Assembly (NCBI GenBank): GCA_020205615.1
Contig: CM035160.1
Span: forward strand, 124,029,605-124,093,604
Length of the DNA stretch: 64,000 bases
Source: Panax quinquefolius
Taxonomy: Eukaryota; Streptophyta; Magnoliopsida; Apiales; Araliaceae
Reading direction: 5' to 3'
In this document: one piece after another, positions 50,614 through 61,189 of the stretch
Numbering within the stretch: position 1 is the stretch's first letter
How the letters are laid out: every line of letters starts with the position of its first letter
Made by a program: the position numbers and the translations under genes
Notes under the pieces: model-generated
Told to the model about the DNA's origin: nothing
Databases searched by the model: none
What the model saw: only the letters and a program-made list of their open reading frames with translations

Positions 50614-51529
50614 ATGGAAGGAGAACGACCACCTATCATATGCTTTAAATGCGGAGGGGATGGACACATCAGTCCAAACTGCGCGATGCCGTCCAAAGAA
50701 TGTTATAATTATGGAAGAGAAGGTCACTTAGCCCGATTTTGTCGTTCACCGAAGATAAGTTCAGCTAGGATGGAGGCACCAAAGGCCGTCCCAGAAAAGT
50801 CAAAGCCGATAGTGCAAGGGAGAGCGTTTATCGTGACCTCCCAGAAAGCAAGGAACGCGAATGAGGTCATCATAGGTAAGCTTATCATAAACTCTAGCGA
50901 AGTCTATACCTTATTTGATACCGGTTCTACCCATTTTTTTATTTCTCCTACTTGCGCTCAACGATTAAATTTGACTCCGGAGAAATTAGACTTTGACTCA
51001 TCTGTGGATACTCCATTGGGAGAAACCTTCATTACATCCACTGTTTATAAGTCTTGTTTGGTTCAAATCGGTATCCTCATATTACCTGTCGATCTTATTT
51101 CATTGAAAATACTTGCATTTGACGTGATTCTAGGGATTGATTGGTTAACTACTTATCATGCAAAAATTAATTATTTTCGTAAGGTTGTTAGCTTTCATAT
51201 TCCTAATCAACCTATTATGCGAATTCAAGCGACCAAACTATTAAAATCAATCACGATCATCTCAAGCCATAAAGCTATTCGTTTATTAAAAAATGGATGT
51301 CAAGCTTTCTTAGCTCATATCACGGATCTAAACAAAAATACGTCAGTTTTGAATGATATTTCTATTATTAATAAATTCCACGATGTATTCCACGAAGAAC
51401 TTCCCGCCTACCCCAGGCGTGAAATTCAATTTTGTATCGACCTTGAACCCGGTACAAAATCCATTTTCAAAGCCCCATATCGAATGGCTCCTATTGAACT
51501 TCAGGAGTTAAAAACCCATTTTAGTAAAG
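50614..51529 (+). pseudogene. Element E nucleocapsid and aspartic protease, cut off at RT start
   Basis: Open frame with zinc knuckle CFKCGGDGHISPNC at about 50641 and a second one, CYNYGREGHLARFC, in which the second Cys is Tyr. The protease has its active-site box FDTGSTH at 50914-50934 and the closing motif VILGIDWL near 51126. The frame reaches YRMAPIELQELK, the first residues of the RT region, and then joins the element C LTR at about 51530. The open frame runs on into the TTC repeat as a serine tract until 51621; that tail is not part of the gene. Confidence 0.82.
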
Positions 51530-52254
51530 CTTTTCTTTTGTTTTCTCAAGGTTTTCCTTCTTCTTCTTCTTCATCTTCTTCTTCTTCTTCTTCTTCTTCT
51601 TCTTCTTTCCTTTGTTCTTAGTTTAGACTTAGGTTTAAAAAACTAACGTAACTTAGTGTATATACAATATATATATAACACATATAATTATAGAATATAT
51701 AACTCCCAATATAAGTACATATACTAATTATCAATTTAATATATAAGTTATAAAATTAGAATTTTAAAAGCCCTAAGAATTGTTTGGCAAAACCATATTA
51801 AAATAATGACTTAATCATTCCTTAAGCCTTGTTTGGCAAAATAAGATTAAAACTACTTTAATTTATTTTAATAACCACTTATAATAAAGTTATTTGTCAC
51901 ACTTCTTTTAATTAAGTTTTCATACTTAATCTAATTAATACCAATAATAATTTATCAATTAAATCATTAAATCACAAAACTCAATACAAATAATTACCCA
52001 TCAAAATGAAATATCAATATAATAATTCATTTAATCAATATAAACTCTCTAATTTAATTATTAAATTAAATTAGAACATTATCCCATAATTATTAATTTC
52101 TTTAACTCATTAATTATTTATTAAACAAATAATTAACCAAATCAAATCAAATCAATTAAACAAATATTTATTCAATGATAAACACATCCATTAAATATTT
52201 ATATAATTCAATAAATATTTATATATTATAATTAAAAAAATCTGGATTGTTACA
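51530..52254 (-). repeat. Element C 5' LTR, partial
   Basis: Matches 44493-45216. Its outer end, TGTAACAATCC on the minus strand, is intact and flanked by AGACC (52255-52259). Its inner 2.3 kb is missing. The junction with element E shares the bases CTTTTCTTTTG with the complete LTR. Confidence 0.85.
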
Positions 52255-52433
52255 AGACCTAGAGAAAGAATGAAGAGAATAAAAGAAAAGGCCAGCAGAC
52301 CTCGAAGATGCCAGAAATATAATAAATGCCAAGCAGATGGAACAATCTGATGATGGCCAGAAGACAAAATGGGAGAGGGTTGTTAAACCCGACGAAACGG
52401 TGGTGTTTCAATTGTGACGGTGCAATGGGGAAC
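52255..52433 (+). pseudogene. Tat-like polyprotein, further fragment
   Basis: Starts with the right AGACC duplication of element C and continues the post-protease frame of the Tat element for about 180 bp, with in-frame stops. The segment reading KPDETVVFQL is of a kind seen shortly before reverse transcriptase in Tat elements. It is cut at 52434 by element D. Confidence 0.5.
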
Positions 52434-53311
52434 TATAGAGCCCCCAAATCCGGGTGCTCGAAACCCGAACTCGGTGCTTCACGATACCATTTCTATGAGC
52501 GGAATAATACTAATAATATTAACAATAATATAAAGATCAACTTAATTTATATATTTATCAGAGTCTGAATCCCAAGTACGTAACCTTTAAACATTCATTA
52601 CAACCCATTATAGATAATATATATCATATTTGTCTTAATAAAGTCTAAACTATTACATAATATATAGCATAACACTTATTCAGCAACTTTCTCTTTTCCT
52701 TTGTTCTTAGCAGAGCTCTCTGGTTGTTCACCCTTAGTTGAAAACATTTAAATTAAGCAAGGATGAGCATTTGAGTGCCCAACAAGTAATAGCAATTATA
52801 TATATAAGCTCAAAGAATTTAAATATTTTCTTTATACTACCCTTCTACAACGATTCAACAGTTGTGAAGTAATCTGTACCAATGATAATAATATATCAAT
52901 TCTATACCAAATTTTTGAAACTACGTACTGACTATAAATAGGGTTTAGGTGACATGCTATGAACATTATTTTTAATTTTCAAATAGGTTAAACAGAAATT
53001 CATCTGCAAACGGTCATACCTTACGGGCACGGGGGGTGATCAGCCCGTTATGCTCTGCATTGATCAATACTACATGCAATAACGAGGGTATCGTTCACTC
53101 TGTCCGCCTTAGGCGCATAAAAGTTTTCCCGTGTAGGAATGTTTATACTTGTCTGGGTTCCAAATCAAAGGTTTTATCTTGTTCAACAATAAACTATAAT
53201 TCAACATATATGTATACGAGTAATTGACAAAGGTATATCAACATGTGATTAAATACAATGATTATCCAAGTGAGGACACTTGTATAACCATTTATAGAAA
53301 TTAACGAACAG

Positions 53312-53312
<1 letters not shown>

Positions 53313-53340
<28 letters not shown>
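53313..53340. repeat. (AT)n microsatellite in element D LTR
   Basis: AT dinucleotides of about 28 bp; the matching run in the other LTR (about 60706-60742) is longer. Confidence 0.95.
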
Positions 53341-53343
<3 letters not shown>

Positions 53344-53779
53344 CTAAATTACCATATACTAATATGTTGATAATCAATGAGCGTATATAATATAAGGTTA
53401 ATAATCTGTACAGTAATAATATAATTTAGAAACATTCTTACTCATGTTCATTGCATAAAGAAAATACAAAGGTAAGATACTTGTCTGATGCGCTGTTTAC
53501 AGTTTGCAACTTAGTTTTATCTTTTATCTCACGACCTATCATTAATAAGATAGCTCGTTCGATTAGAATAACATACTATAACACATAGCACTGCTTATTA
53601 CAGTCAGCACATAACCTAATCATATTGTCACATATGTTTAACAACCATTGAATCACAAATAATCACATAACTAATTAAATTATCTAAGTCCAGATCAATT
53701 TCTGAAAGGCGACGTGTACCGACAACTTTATCTGGTAATTATCGAGTCTAAGACTCTGTCCTGTAACTTAGTATTAGTC

Positions 53780-54840
53780 ATAATATTTTTAAATGACTTA
53801 ATATAATTTTAAAACATTTATTATAATTTATCATGAATTTTTAAACATCAGAATCAATATTAAATGATTTAAATATTGAATAATTCTTATCATTAATATT
53901 TAATTAATATTAATAATGAAACTATTGCCAAAATATTAAAGTTATTTATAATAACTTAGAATATTTTAAAGTATTAATATTACCCTTAAATGATTTTTAA
54001 AACATTTAAAATCATTTTTAAATAATTATCATTAATATTAAAGTATTAATGTTTTATTTATCAAAATATTAAAAGTCATTAAGTATAACTTAATAGTATT
54101 TTAATTCATTTTATCCTTTTAAATGATTTTAAATTAATAAAACCATTTTTAAACTATTTATTTAATATCATTATTAAATAAATTCAATATCATTAATAAT
54201 TATTAATATTAAATTATTAATGAAATTATTCTTTAAATATTAAAAGTTATATTTTATAACTTAAAATATCTTTAAACACTTTATTTTCATTTAAAATGAT
54301 TATTATAATATTAAAATTATTTTAAACTAAATTATTTAATATAATTATTAAATAACTTTAATATCATTAATAATAATTAATTAATTAAATTTATCTTTAA
54401 ATATTAAAAGTTATATTTTATAACTTAAAATATTTTTAAATACCTTATTATTATTTAAAATGATTTTTAATATAATGAGAATCATTTTTAATTAATTTAT
54501 TTAATTCATTTAGTAAATAACTTAATGATCATTAATATTAAATAATTAATGAAATTTGCTTTAAAATATTAAAAGTTATATTTTATAACTTAAAATAATT
54601 TTAAATAACTTATTATCATTTAAAATGATTTTTCATATAATAAAATCATTTTTAATTAATTTATTTAATGAATTTAATAAATAAATTAATTATCAATAAT
54701 ATTTAAATAAATACTAATATTTATGAAAAATATTTCAAATTATTAATATTTAATTTTTATAACTTAAAAATAATTTTAAAAATAATTTTTGAAATTTTCG
54801 AAAATTAATAACTATTTTAAAATAATTTTCAAAATTAAAA
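53780..54840. repeat. AT-rich tandem repeat field in element D LTR
   Basis: Diverged units of about 130-165 bp containing TTATATTTTATAACTTAAAAT and TTAATTAATTTATTTAAT. Almost no G or C. The other LTR has the same field (about 61190-62400) with one more unit. Confidence 0.8.
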
Positions 54841-55097
54841 TAAATATAATTACTAAATTTGTCGCTAGCCTTTAGCGACAGAAAGTGTCGTCGTAGGTGT
54901 TCTTGAGCCCTCAAGAACATTCATAGCAGTTAACAAGTGAGCACGTTTGACCATGTGTAGATCTTAGCTCGTTAAGTTTCTAGGATTTCGGCTCGTCATA
55001 CCTTGTAGTACTAGTAACGTACTACAAGCTCCAACAATCAACACGATCACAAAGCAACTAACAAAGAAGATCTAATAATCCAAAGTGGCTGTTAGAG

Positions 55098-55136
55098 CTG
55101 TTCTTTATTTCTGGGTTACCCAGAAATGAAGAACAG
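55098..55136. repeat. 39-base palindrome in element D LTR
   Basis: Two 19-base arms, CTGTTCTTTATTTCTGGGT and ACCCAGAAATGAAGAACAG, around one T, with a single mismatched pair. The copy in the other LTR (62664-62702) is perfect. Confidence 0.9.
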
Positions 55137-56067
55137 TTCGACTGTCCAATTTTGGGCTTTCATAACTTGATTCTTGTGCAGTGGTTTTGTGATCTAATAC
55201 ATTCAGTGTGTAGCCAACATGTCAAGGAATAGATAGATCACATATAATCACCATAACAACAACTAAATTGCCAGATTTTAACCGGTCAACCCATGTCAGA
55301 AATCACGATCATACGTTTTCTAGGTTACCCAGAAAACGGAAATCATGATCGTCTTACATGGTTTGACCGTACACTACATGCATCCTGTTAATCATTTAGA
55401 TGTTCTACAAGCTTAAACATGTAGCCTAAACAACATACAACAACCTTGTTACAACAAAAAAATCCAATTAACAAAAACATGAAAGATCTGGGCCCATGAA
55501 CTTGCTGTCAAAGATTTTTGGGCAAGTTCTGGGTTACCCAGATCTGGCTTGGTCAATGTCGGTCAATGGTGTTTGACCACGATTAACTGACATTCTATGC
55601 ATGATCTGGTCCTGCCACAAGTTCTAGATCACAAATCTCATATCACACTACATGTTCAAACATTAAAAACATAAAAACCATAAACATCCAAAGATCTAAA
55701 GGGCCTGACATTCGGTTGTCAGTCAACATAAAAAATTTTCCCAGATTTTGTAAAATGCCTAATCTGAGCCTCTAGATGTTATGGATCTAACATCTAGCAA
55801 CCTAGATCATGATTATACACTATAAACAACATATTCTAACACTCAAACATAACATCTAACATGGAATCATTGGACAAATTTCTTGCTAGGGTTTAATACC
55901 TTTCTTTGATAAATTTTGATTTCTAGCTTCTTGATCTGTTACTGGTATGCGTGGGGCTGGTCTTGAGATCTGATCTAGCAAATATTTTCGTGGGTCTTGA
56001 GCTTGAGAGAATTTGGTTGAGTGTTTGAAAAAAATGGCTAACAAATGAATTCTTTCTCTCTCCAATC

Positions 56068-56075
56068 TATTTATA
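56068..56075 (-). promoter_or_regulatory. Element D LTR TATA box
   Basis: TATAAATA on the minus strand, about 1.2 kb after the LTR start and just before a GAGAGAGAAAG leader. Conserved in the other LTR at 63635-63642. Confidence 0.55.
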
Positions 56076-57292
56076 ATACATGTATGCAATAAATTTGGAT
56101 AAACTAGAGCTGATGTGCTAGTGTTGTAGCCCATATCTAGGTTAGGGAAATGATGACTTGCAAGATATGGATAAGATTTGCAAGAAACTTATCCAAAAAG
56201 GGTATTTAAGTAAACTAACAAAATTTTTTAAGGGTATTCTTGTCCATGGCACTTAAATCTAGGTTTTAATCAATAGATTTTAAACCTTAAGATTTCCCAA
56301 ATAATTTCTAGGGTTTGAAAAATTAAGATTAAAGTTCAATAAAATTTTAATTATAACTTGCTCATTAAAATTAGGGTTTTTAAATAATTAGGGTTTCCAA
56401 AACATAATTAGGGTTCTAATAATTATAATTTTAATTTACTAATTAGGTTTACCTTAATTAGCAATAAAATCTATCATCTGGCGTTATTATTTACAAATAA
56501 CACAATTTCGACTAATCAAAATCTCTAGTTTAGGTTTCCAATTAGGGTTTCTAATTATTAGAAATTCAAATATAAACTAGGGTTTTAAATTTATAATTAG
56601 GGTTTCCTAATTATCATAACATTATGTAACACATGTAACGTAAATCATATAACACGGTTATATAATAGTCTTAAACTCACAATTCTACGATTTACTAAAT
56701 AGCTTGAACTTCGTATTCGAGTTTTAAATTAGGGTTTCATAGTAAAACTAGGATTTGTCATATAACACCTTAATTGACCAACCATTATCGGTTCACGTAT
56801 ACAGTACATATTTATAGCACTGAAAAATCAAAATATAATATTATGATATTATTATTCTCATTCCTGATAAAAATCCAAAATTAGGGTTTGGATTCCATAT
56901 CTAATTATTCTTCCATATTTAACCTTATTAATTAAGGTAAAATAATTAACTTAATAATCTGTACTAAAATTCATATAATAAAATAATTATTATAATTATT
57001 CAAAGAAAATCATTTCATATATTATTTAAATAATATGAAACTATATTTTCATGAAAATAATTAATAAAACATTTCTACTGATAAATATAATTATTATAAG
57101 AATATACTTTTTAATAATCAATAATTCTAAAATAAAATTATTTGTAAATATTCATGTAATAAATATATTTTTATTTACCACATAAATACATATATACATT
57201 ATCTTGTACAAATCCTTATCTTTAAAATAAAAAAAAAAAAATTATACGCAAAATTTCTTATTTATTTATATAGAAAATATCGGGTTGTTACA

Positions 57293-57328
57293 TTCACCCT
57301 CCCTTATAAAGATTCCGTCCCCGGAATC
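57293..57328 (-). other. Element D polypurine tract and hairpin
   Basis: On the element strand GATTCCG-GGGA-CGGAATC (57328-57311) is a perfect 7-bp stem, followed by an 18-base spacer holding AAGGGAGGGTGAA and then the LTR start TGTAACAACCCG. Confidence 0.88.
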
Positions 57329-57497
57329 ACCGTTTTAAAACCTATACATACAAGGGTACATAGTATACATAATCATTGCAAGTAGATCTTGATCAACTTT
57401 GATCGAACTGATCTTTAACTATCCACATAAAGCTTGTCTTTCTGATTAAACAGAAATTTGATTTCTAAAAGAACTCAAATTCCCCCTCAAAATTTCT

Positions 57498-58723
57498 TTA
57501 AAAATAAATTACTATATATAGGAAAATCATGCAAAAGAAAATAAAAGTTATACGAATAATACCTGGAGTTGCATTACCAGCTTCCATCGTATCTTGGACA
57601 GTCATGTTGTAAACCCTTGCTGTTGATTTTGTTGGTTTGTTTGACGAAGTAGGTCCCGTGATTGTCAAAGTCCCGCTGCCTGTGCCCGTATTCCCACTTC
57701 CTGCCTCCGTCCTCCTCTTCGGACAATCCTTCACCTGGTGTTCAGTCGATCCGCACAGAAAACACCCACTGTTCATCCTAGGATTGGGGTAGTTGGGAGA
57801 GATATAGCCCTCCTACCCGCACTTGTAGCACACGAACTTCCCCTTCAAACATTCCCCCGAGTGGTTCTTTCCACAATTCTTACACTGTACTGCTGTCTTT
57901 TTAACACCTTCTTGTTTTACCTACATACTTCCAAAACTGCTCCCCTTCCTCTTGCTACTACAATCCCTATTCCCACTATTAATTTCCACCTTCCCAGCTC
58001 CTTCGGTCTTACCCTTATTCTTCATCACCTTGTTGTAGAGGCGCATAGCCTCACTCCCCTCCTCAGTAATAATAGCTTTCTCCATGATTGCTGCAAATGT
58101 AGGGATTTGCAACACTGCCACCTTGTTGTAGAGCCAGGGTTTTAATCCCAGCTCAAACCTTCTCGCTTTCCTAGCCTCCGTATCAACTTGATGCCGGGAA
58201 AACCTAGCTAACTCATTAAATTTCATGACATATTCGACGACATAGTCATGTTTTTTGCTTCAACTCTAAAATTTAACCTCCATCCTAGCTTTGCATATAC
58301 TAGGTGAAAAATAATTTTCAAAAACAAAGTTTTGAACCTATCCCATGTAACTACACCTTCTCACCCCTCACACGATTAAGCCCACCAAACGTTTGCCTCC
58401 CCCTTCATCATGTAGGTGGCAAAAGCGGTCTTTTGCCCCTCAGCTACCATAGCTACCACAAACGCTTTTTCAATCTCTTTAACCCAAGTCTGGGCTTCAA
58501 CAGGGTCAGTTGTACCTTTAAATTCCGGTGGTCCTACAGCCTTAAAGTCTTTGAAATTTTCCAAGCGGTTATCCGGCTGATTTCCAACGACTGGTATTCC
58601 TTGCTGCATAGCTTGTGCTACCATGTTTGCAAAGTGTTGCATCGGGTCTGCTTGTTGTTGTCCCTCAACATTGTTGACAGATTCTTCTGCCCTTTGATTG
58701 CGAGTTCGTCATCTTAGCGGCAT
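57498..58723 (-). pseudogene. Element D gag, broken
   Basis: Possible start ATG at 58723; codon 5 is TGA in an Arg-rich start, probably once CGA. The Gag core runs on in pieces: FKAVGPPEFKG, VEAQTWVKEIEKAF, FATYMMKGEANVWWA, then a stop and a shift near 58380, then ELARFSRHQ and GLKPWLYNKV to about 57921. Three nucleocapsid knuckles follow: CKNCGKNHSGEC, a damaged second one, and CFLCGSTEHQVKDC at about 57765. Then the MTVQD box, PGII, and a short hydrophobic tail to the stop at 57498. The tail replaces the protease found here in element A. In intact form it would bind and package element RNA and need pol from another element. Confidence 0.82.
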
Positions 58724-59014
58724 TATCTGATTAAATGAAATCATAAATTTAACTTACATTCTAAACCTTATCGCATAAGTTTAATATATTAAACTTGTTT
58801 CATTTCTCAAACATAGATTCATATTCATTTAACGAATATTTTACATAACATGGCACATAATGCTTTAAACATCAGTTATCCCTTGGTGACTACAAAATTC
58901 GGGATTTACAAACTTGATTATTACAAAAGTTGGGAACATTACATTAAACAGACATACTTATTATATATATTATATTAAACACACCTACACAACAGAACCT
59001 ATACTACCTATTTA

Positions 59015-59602
59015 TTACACCTTTTTCTTGGACAACCTCTCGCCTAATGACCTTCTATCCCACAGATTAAAACATGCTCCTGGTTTATAGTCTGGACAAT
59101 ACAGAGTGGTATGTCCTTCATAGCCGCAAAGGTAACATATTCTTTTCCCTTTCTTCTTATCGGATTTTCCTAAGTCCTGATCTTCTATCTTTCTTTTCCC
59201 TTTCTTGCTCGGAGCTGCACACGATGTGTTGCTTGAGGCTCCCATCTGATCAATTTGGATTTTAAGCTTATCCTGCTCTTCCATTATTTCTATTAATGTT
59301 TGTCGCAGTTGACTATTTAACAACTTTTCTATCTCACACAGCCTTTCCAAAGAAGAAACCTTGTTCCTCAGATCCTGCACCTCCGTTGATGCTTGATCAA
59401 CATCAACTTTAGCGTCCGAATCACTATCTGTCAGCTCCACCATCTCCGGATTTGGTACTACGTTTTCTATGATAACCACCTCGTCCGAGTTGTTTTCATT
59501 GTGAGCCTCTATTTCAGCTATTGGCTTCGATATCAGCTCTAGTGTATGGGTTTGATCATTCTTCATGCTATAAGCATATAACAAGCCTTTTCCACCAGAC
59601 AT
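59015..59602 (-). CDS. Element D extra ORF before gag: coiled coil plus zinc knuckle (ORF0)
   Basis: Intact 195-codon frame between leader and gag. Residues about 35-75 are acidic, about 75-120 form a likely coiled coil (EVQDLRNKVSSLERL, then LLNSQLRQTLIEIMEEQDKL), about 130-155 are Lys-rich (KKGKRK, KKKGKR, possible nuclear signal or RNA-binding stretch), and a zinc knuckle CYLCGYEGHTTLYC stands at about 155-168. No enzyme motif. It has the same place and general build as the extra ORF of element A (acidic, then coiled coil) but adds a knuckle; sequence similarity between the two is too weak to call by eye. It is the only intact coding frame of this element. The product and function are unknown. 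Confidence 0.6.
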   Translation of the reverse strand: MSGGKGLLYAYSMKNDQTHTLELISKPIAEIEAHNENNSDEVVIIENVVPNPEMVELTDSDSDAKVDVDQASTEVQDLRNKVSSLERLCEIEKLLNSQLRQTLIEIMEEQDKLKIQIDQMGASSNTSCAAPSKKGKRKIEDQDLGKSDKKKGKRICYLCGYEGHTTLYCPDYKPGACFNLWDRRSLGERLSKKKV

Positions 59603-59810
59603 CTACACATATAAATTATCCTGATTAGCATATAGTATATACACACAGCAAACAAGAGTTTTATATAAGTTATCTTTTATTTTGTTTGACGATGAATTTA
59701 TTCAATTCATCTCTTTTTAAACTCTATATGAGTTATTTATATTTTCAACGTTTCCCTCTGTTCTAAGGTTATAGCCTAAGGTCTAACTCACCTAAGGTTT
59801 TTAACCCTAA

Positions 59811-59822
59811 GCTCTGATACCA
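59811..59822 (-). other. Element D primer-binding site
   Basis: GCTCTGATACCA, reverse complement of TGGTATCAGAGC, three bases from the 5' LTR edge at 59826. Confidence 0.9.
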
Positions 59823-60701
59823 ACCTGTAGAACCCCCAAATCCGGGTACTTGAAACCCGAACTCGGTGCTTCACGATACCATTTCTATAAGCGGAATAAT
59901 ACTAATAATAATAACAATAATATAAAGATCAACTTAATTTACATATTTATCAGAGTCTAAATCCCAAGTACGTAACCTTTAAACATTTATTACAACTCAT
60001 GATAGATAATATATATCATATTTGTCTTAATAAAGTCTAAACTATTACATAATATATAGCATAGCACTTATTCACAACTTTCTCTTTTCCTTTGTTCTTA
60101 GCAGAGCTCTCTGGTTGTTCACCTTTAGCTGAAAATATTTAAATTAAGCAAGGATGAGCATTTGAGTGCCCAACAAGTAATAACAATTATATATATAAGC
60201 TGAAAGAATTTAAATGTTTTCTTTATACTACTCTTCTACACCGATTCAACAGTTGTGAAGTAATATGTACCAATGATAATAATATATCAATTCTATACCA
60301 AATTTTTGAAACTACGTACTGACTATAAATAGGGTTTAGGTGACATGCTATGAACATTATTTTCAATTTTCAAATAGGTTAAACAGAAATTCATCTGCAA
60401 ACCGTCATAACTTACGGGCACGGGGGGTGATCAGCCCGTTATGCCCTGCATTGATCATTACTACATGCAAAAACGAGGGTATCGTTCACTCTGTCCGTCT
60501 TGGACGCAGAGAAGTTTTCCCGTGTAGGGATGTTCATACTTGTCTGGGTTCCAAATCAAAGGTTTTATCTTGTTCAACAATAATCTATAATTCAACATAT
60601 ATGTATACGGGTAATTGACAAAGGTATATCAACATGTGATTAAATACAATGATTATCCAAGTGAGGACACTTGTATAACCATTTATAGAAATTAACGAAC
60701 A

Positions 60702-60705
<4 letters not shown>

Positions 60706-60742
<37 letters not shown>
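60706..60742. repeat. (AT)n microsatellite in element D 5' LTR
   Basis: Uninterrupted AT dinucleotides, longer than the allele in the left LTR. Confidence 0.95.
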
Positions 60743-60745
<3 letters not shown>

Positions 60746-61189
60746 AAATTACCATATACTAATATGTTGATAATCAATGAGCGTATATAATATAAGGTTA
60801 ATAATCTGTACAGTAATAATATAATTTAGAAACATTCTTACTCATGTTCATTGCATAAAGAAAATACAAAGGTAAGATACTTGCCTGATGCACTGTTTAC
60901 AGTTTGCAACTTAGTTTTATCTTTTATCTCATTACCTATCATTAATAAGATCGCCCGTTCGATTAGAATAACATACTATAACACATATAGCTTTGCTTAT
61001 TACGATCGAAGACATAACCTAATCATATTGTCACATATGTTTAACAACCATTGAATCACAAATAATCACATAACTAATTAAATTATCTAAGTCCGGATCA
61101 ATTTACGAAAAGGCGTGTGTCTAACAACTTTATCGGGTAATTATCGAGTCTAAGACTCTGTCCTGTAACTTAGTATTAGTCATATTATT

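Larger units (their letters stand above)
42195..52254 (-). mobile_element. Element C: LTR element with mosaic LTR, LARD-like, carrying element E
   Basis: Bounded by AGACC at 42190-42194 and 52255-52259 in the Tat element. The full 3' LTR is on the left (42195-45216). The internal part 45217-47271 matches the element B internal region in reverse. At 47272 element E is inserted. Only the first 725 bp of the 5' LTR remains on the right (51530-52254). The rest of C's internal region, its PBS and most of that LTR were deleted together with the 3' part of E. No coding capacity of its own is seen except a short trace of a chromovirus pol end near 45340. Confidence 0.85.
52434..57292 (-). repeat. Element D 3' LTR (left copy)
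   Basis: Plus-strand start TATAGAGCCCCCAAATCC (other copy TGTAGAACCCCCAAATCC), end CGGGTTGTTACA. Contains an extremely AT-rich repeat field (about 53780-54840), three palindromes centred on GGGTTACCC, a TATA box on the minus strand at 56068, and a field of TTAGGGTTT motifs at about 56300-56890. Confidence 0.9.

Noticed and set aside
51530..51621. Serine-rich C-terminus of the element E frame
   Set aside because: Produced by reading into the TTC repeat of the element C LTR after a deletion; not a protein domain of E.
52326..52568. 80-codon plus-strand frame across 52434
   Set aside because: It crosses the junction between the Tat fragment and the element D LTR, so it cannot be an original gene.
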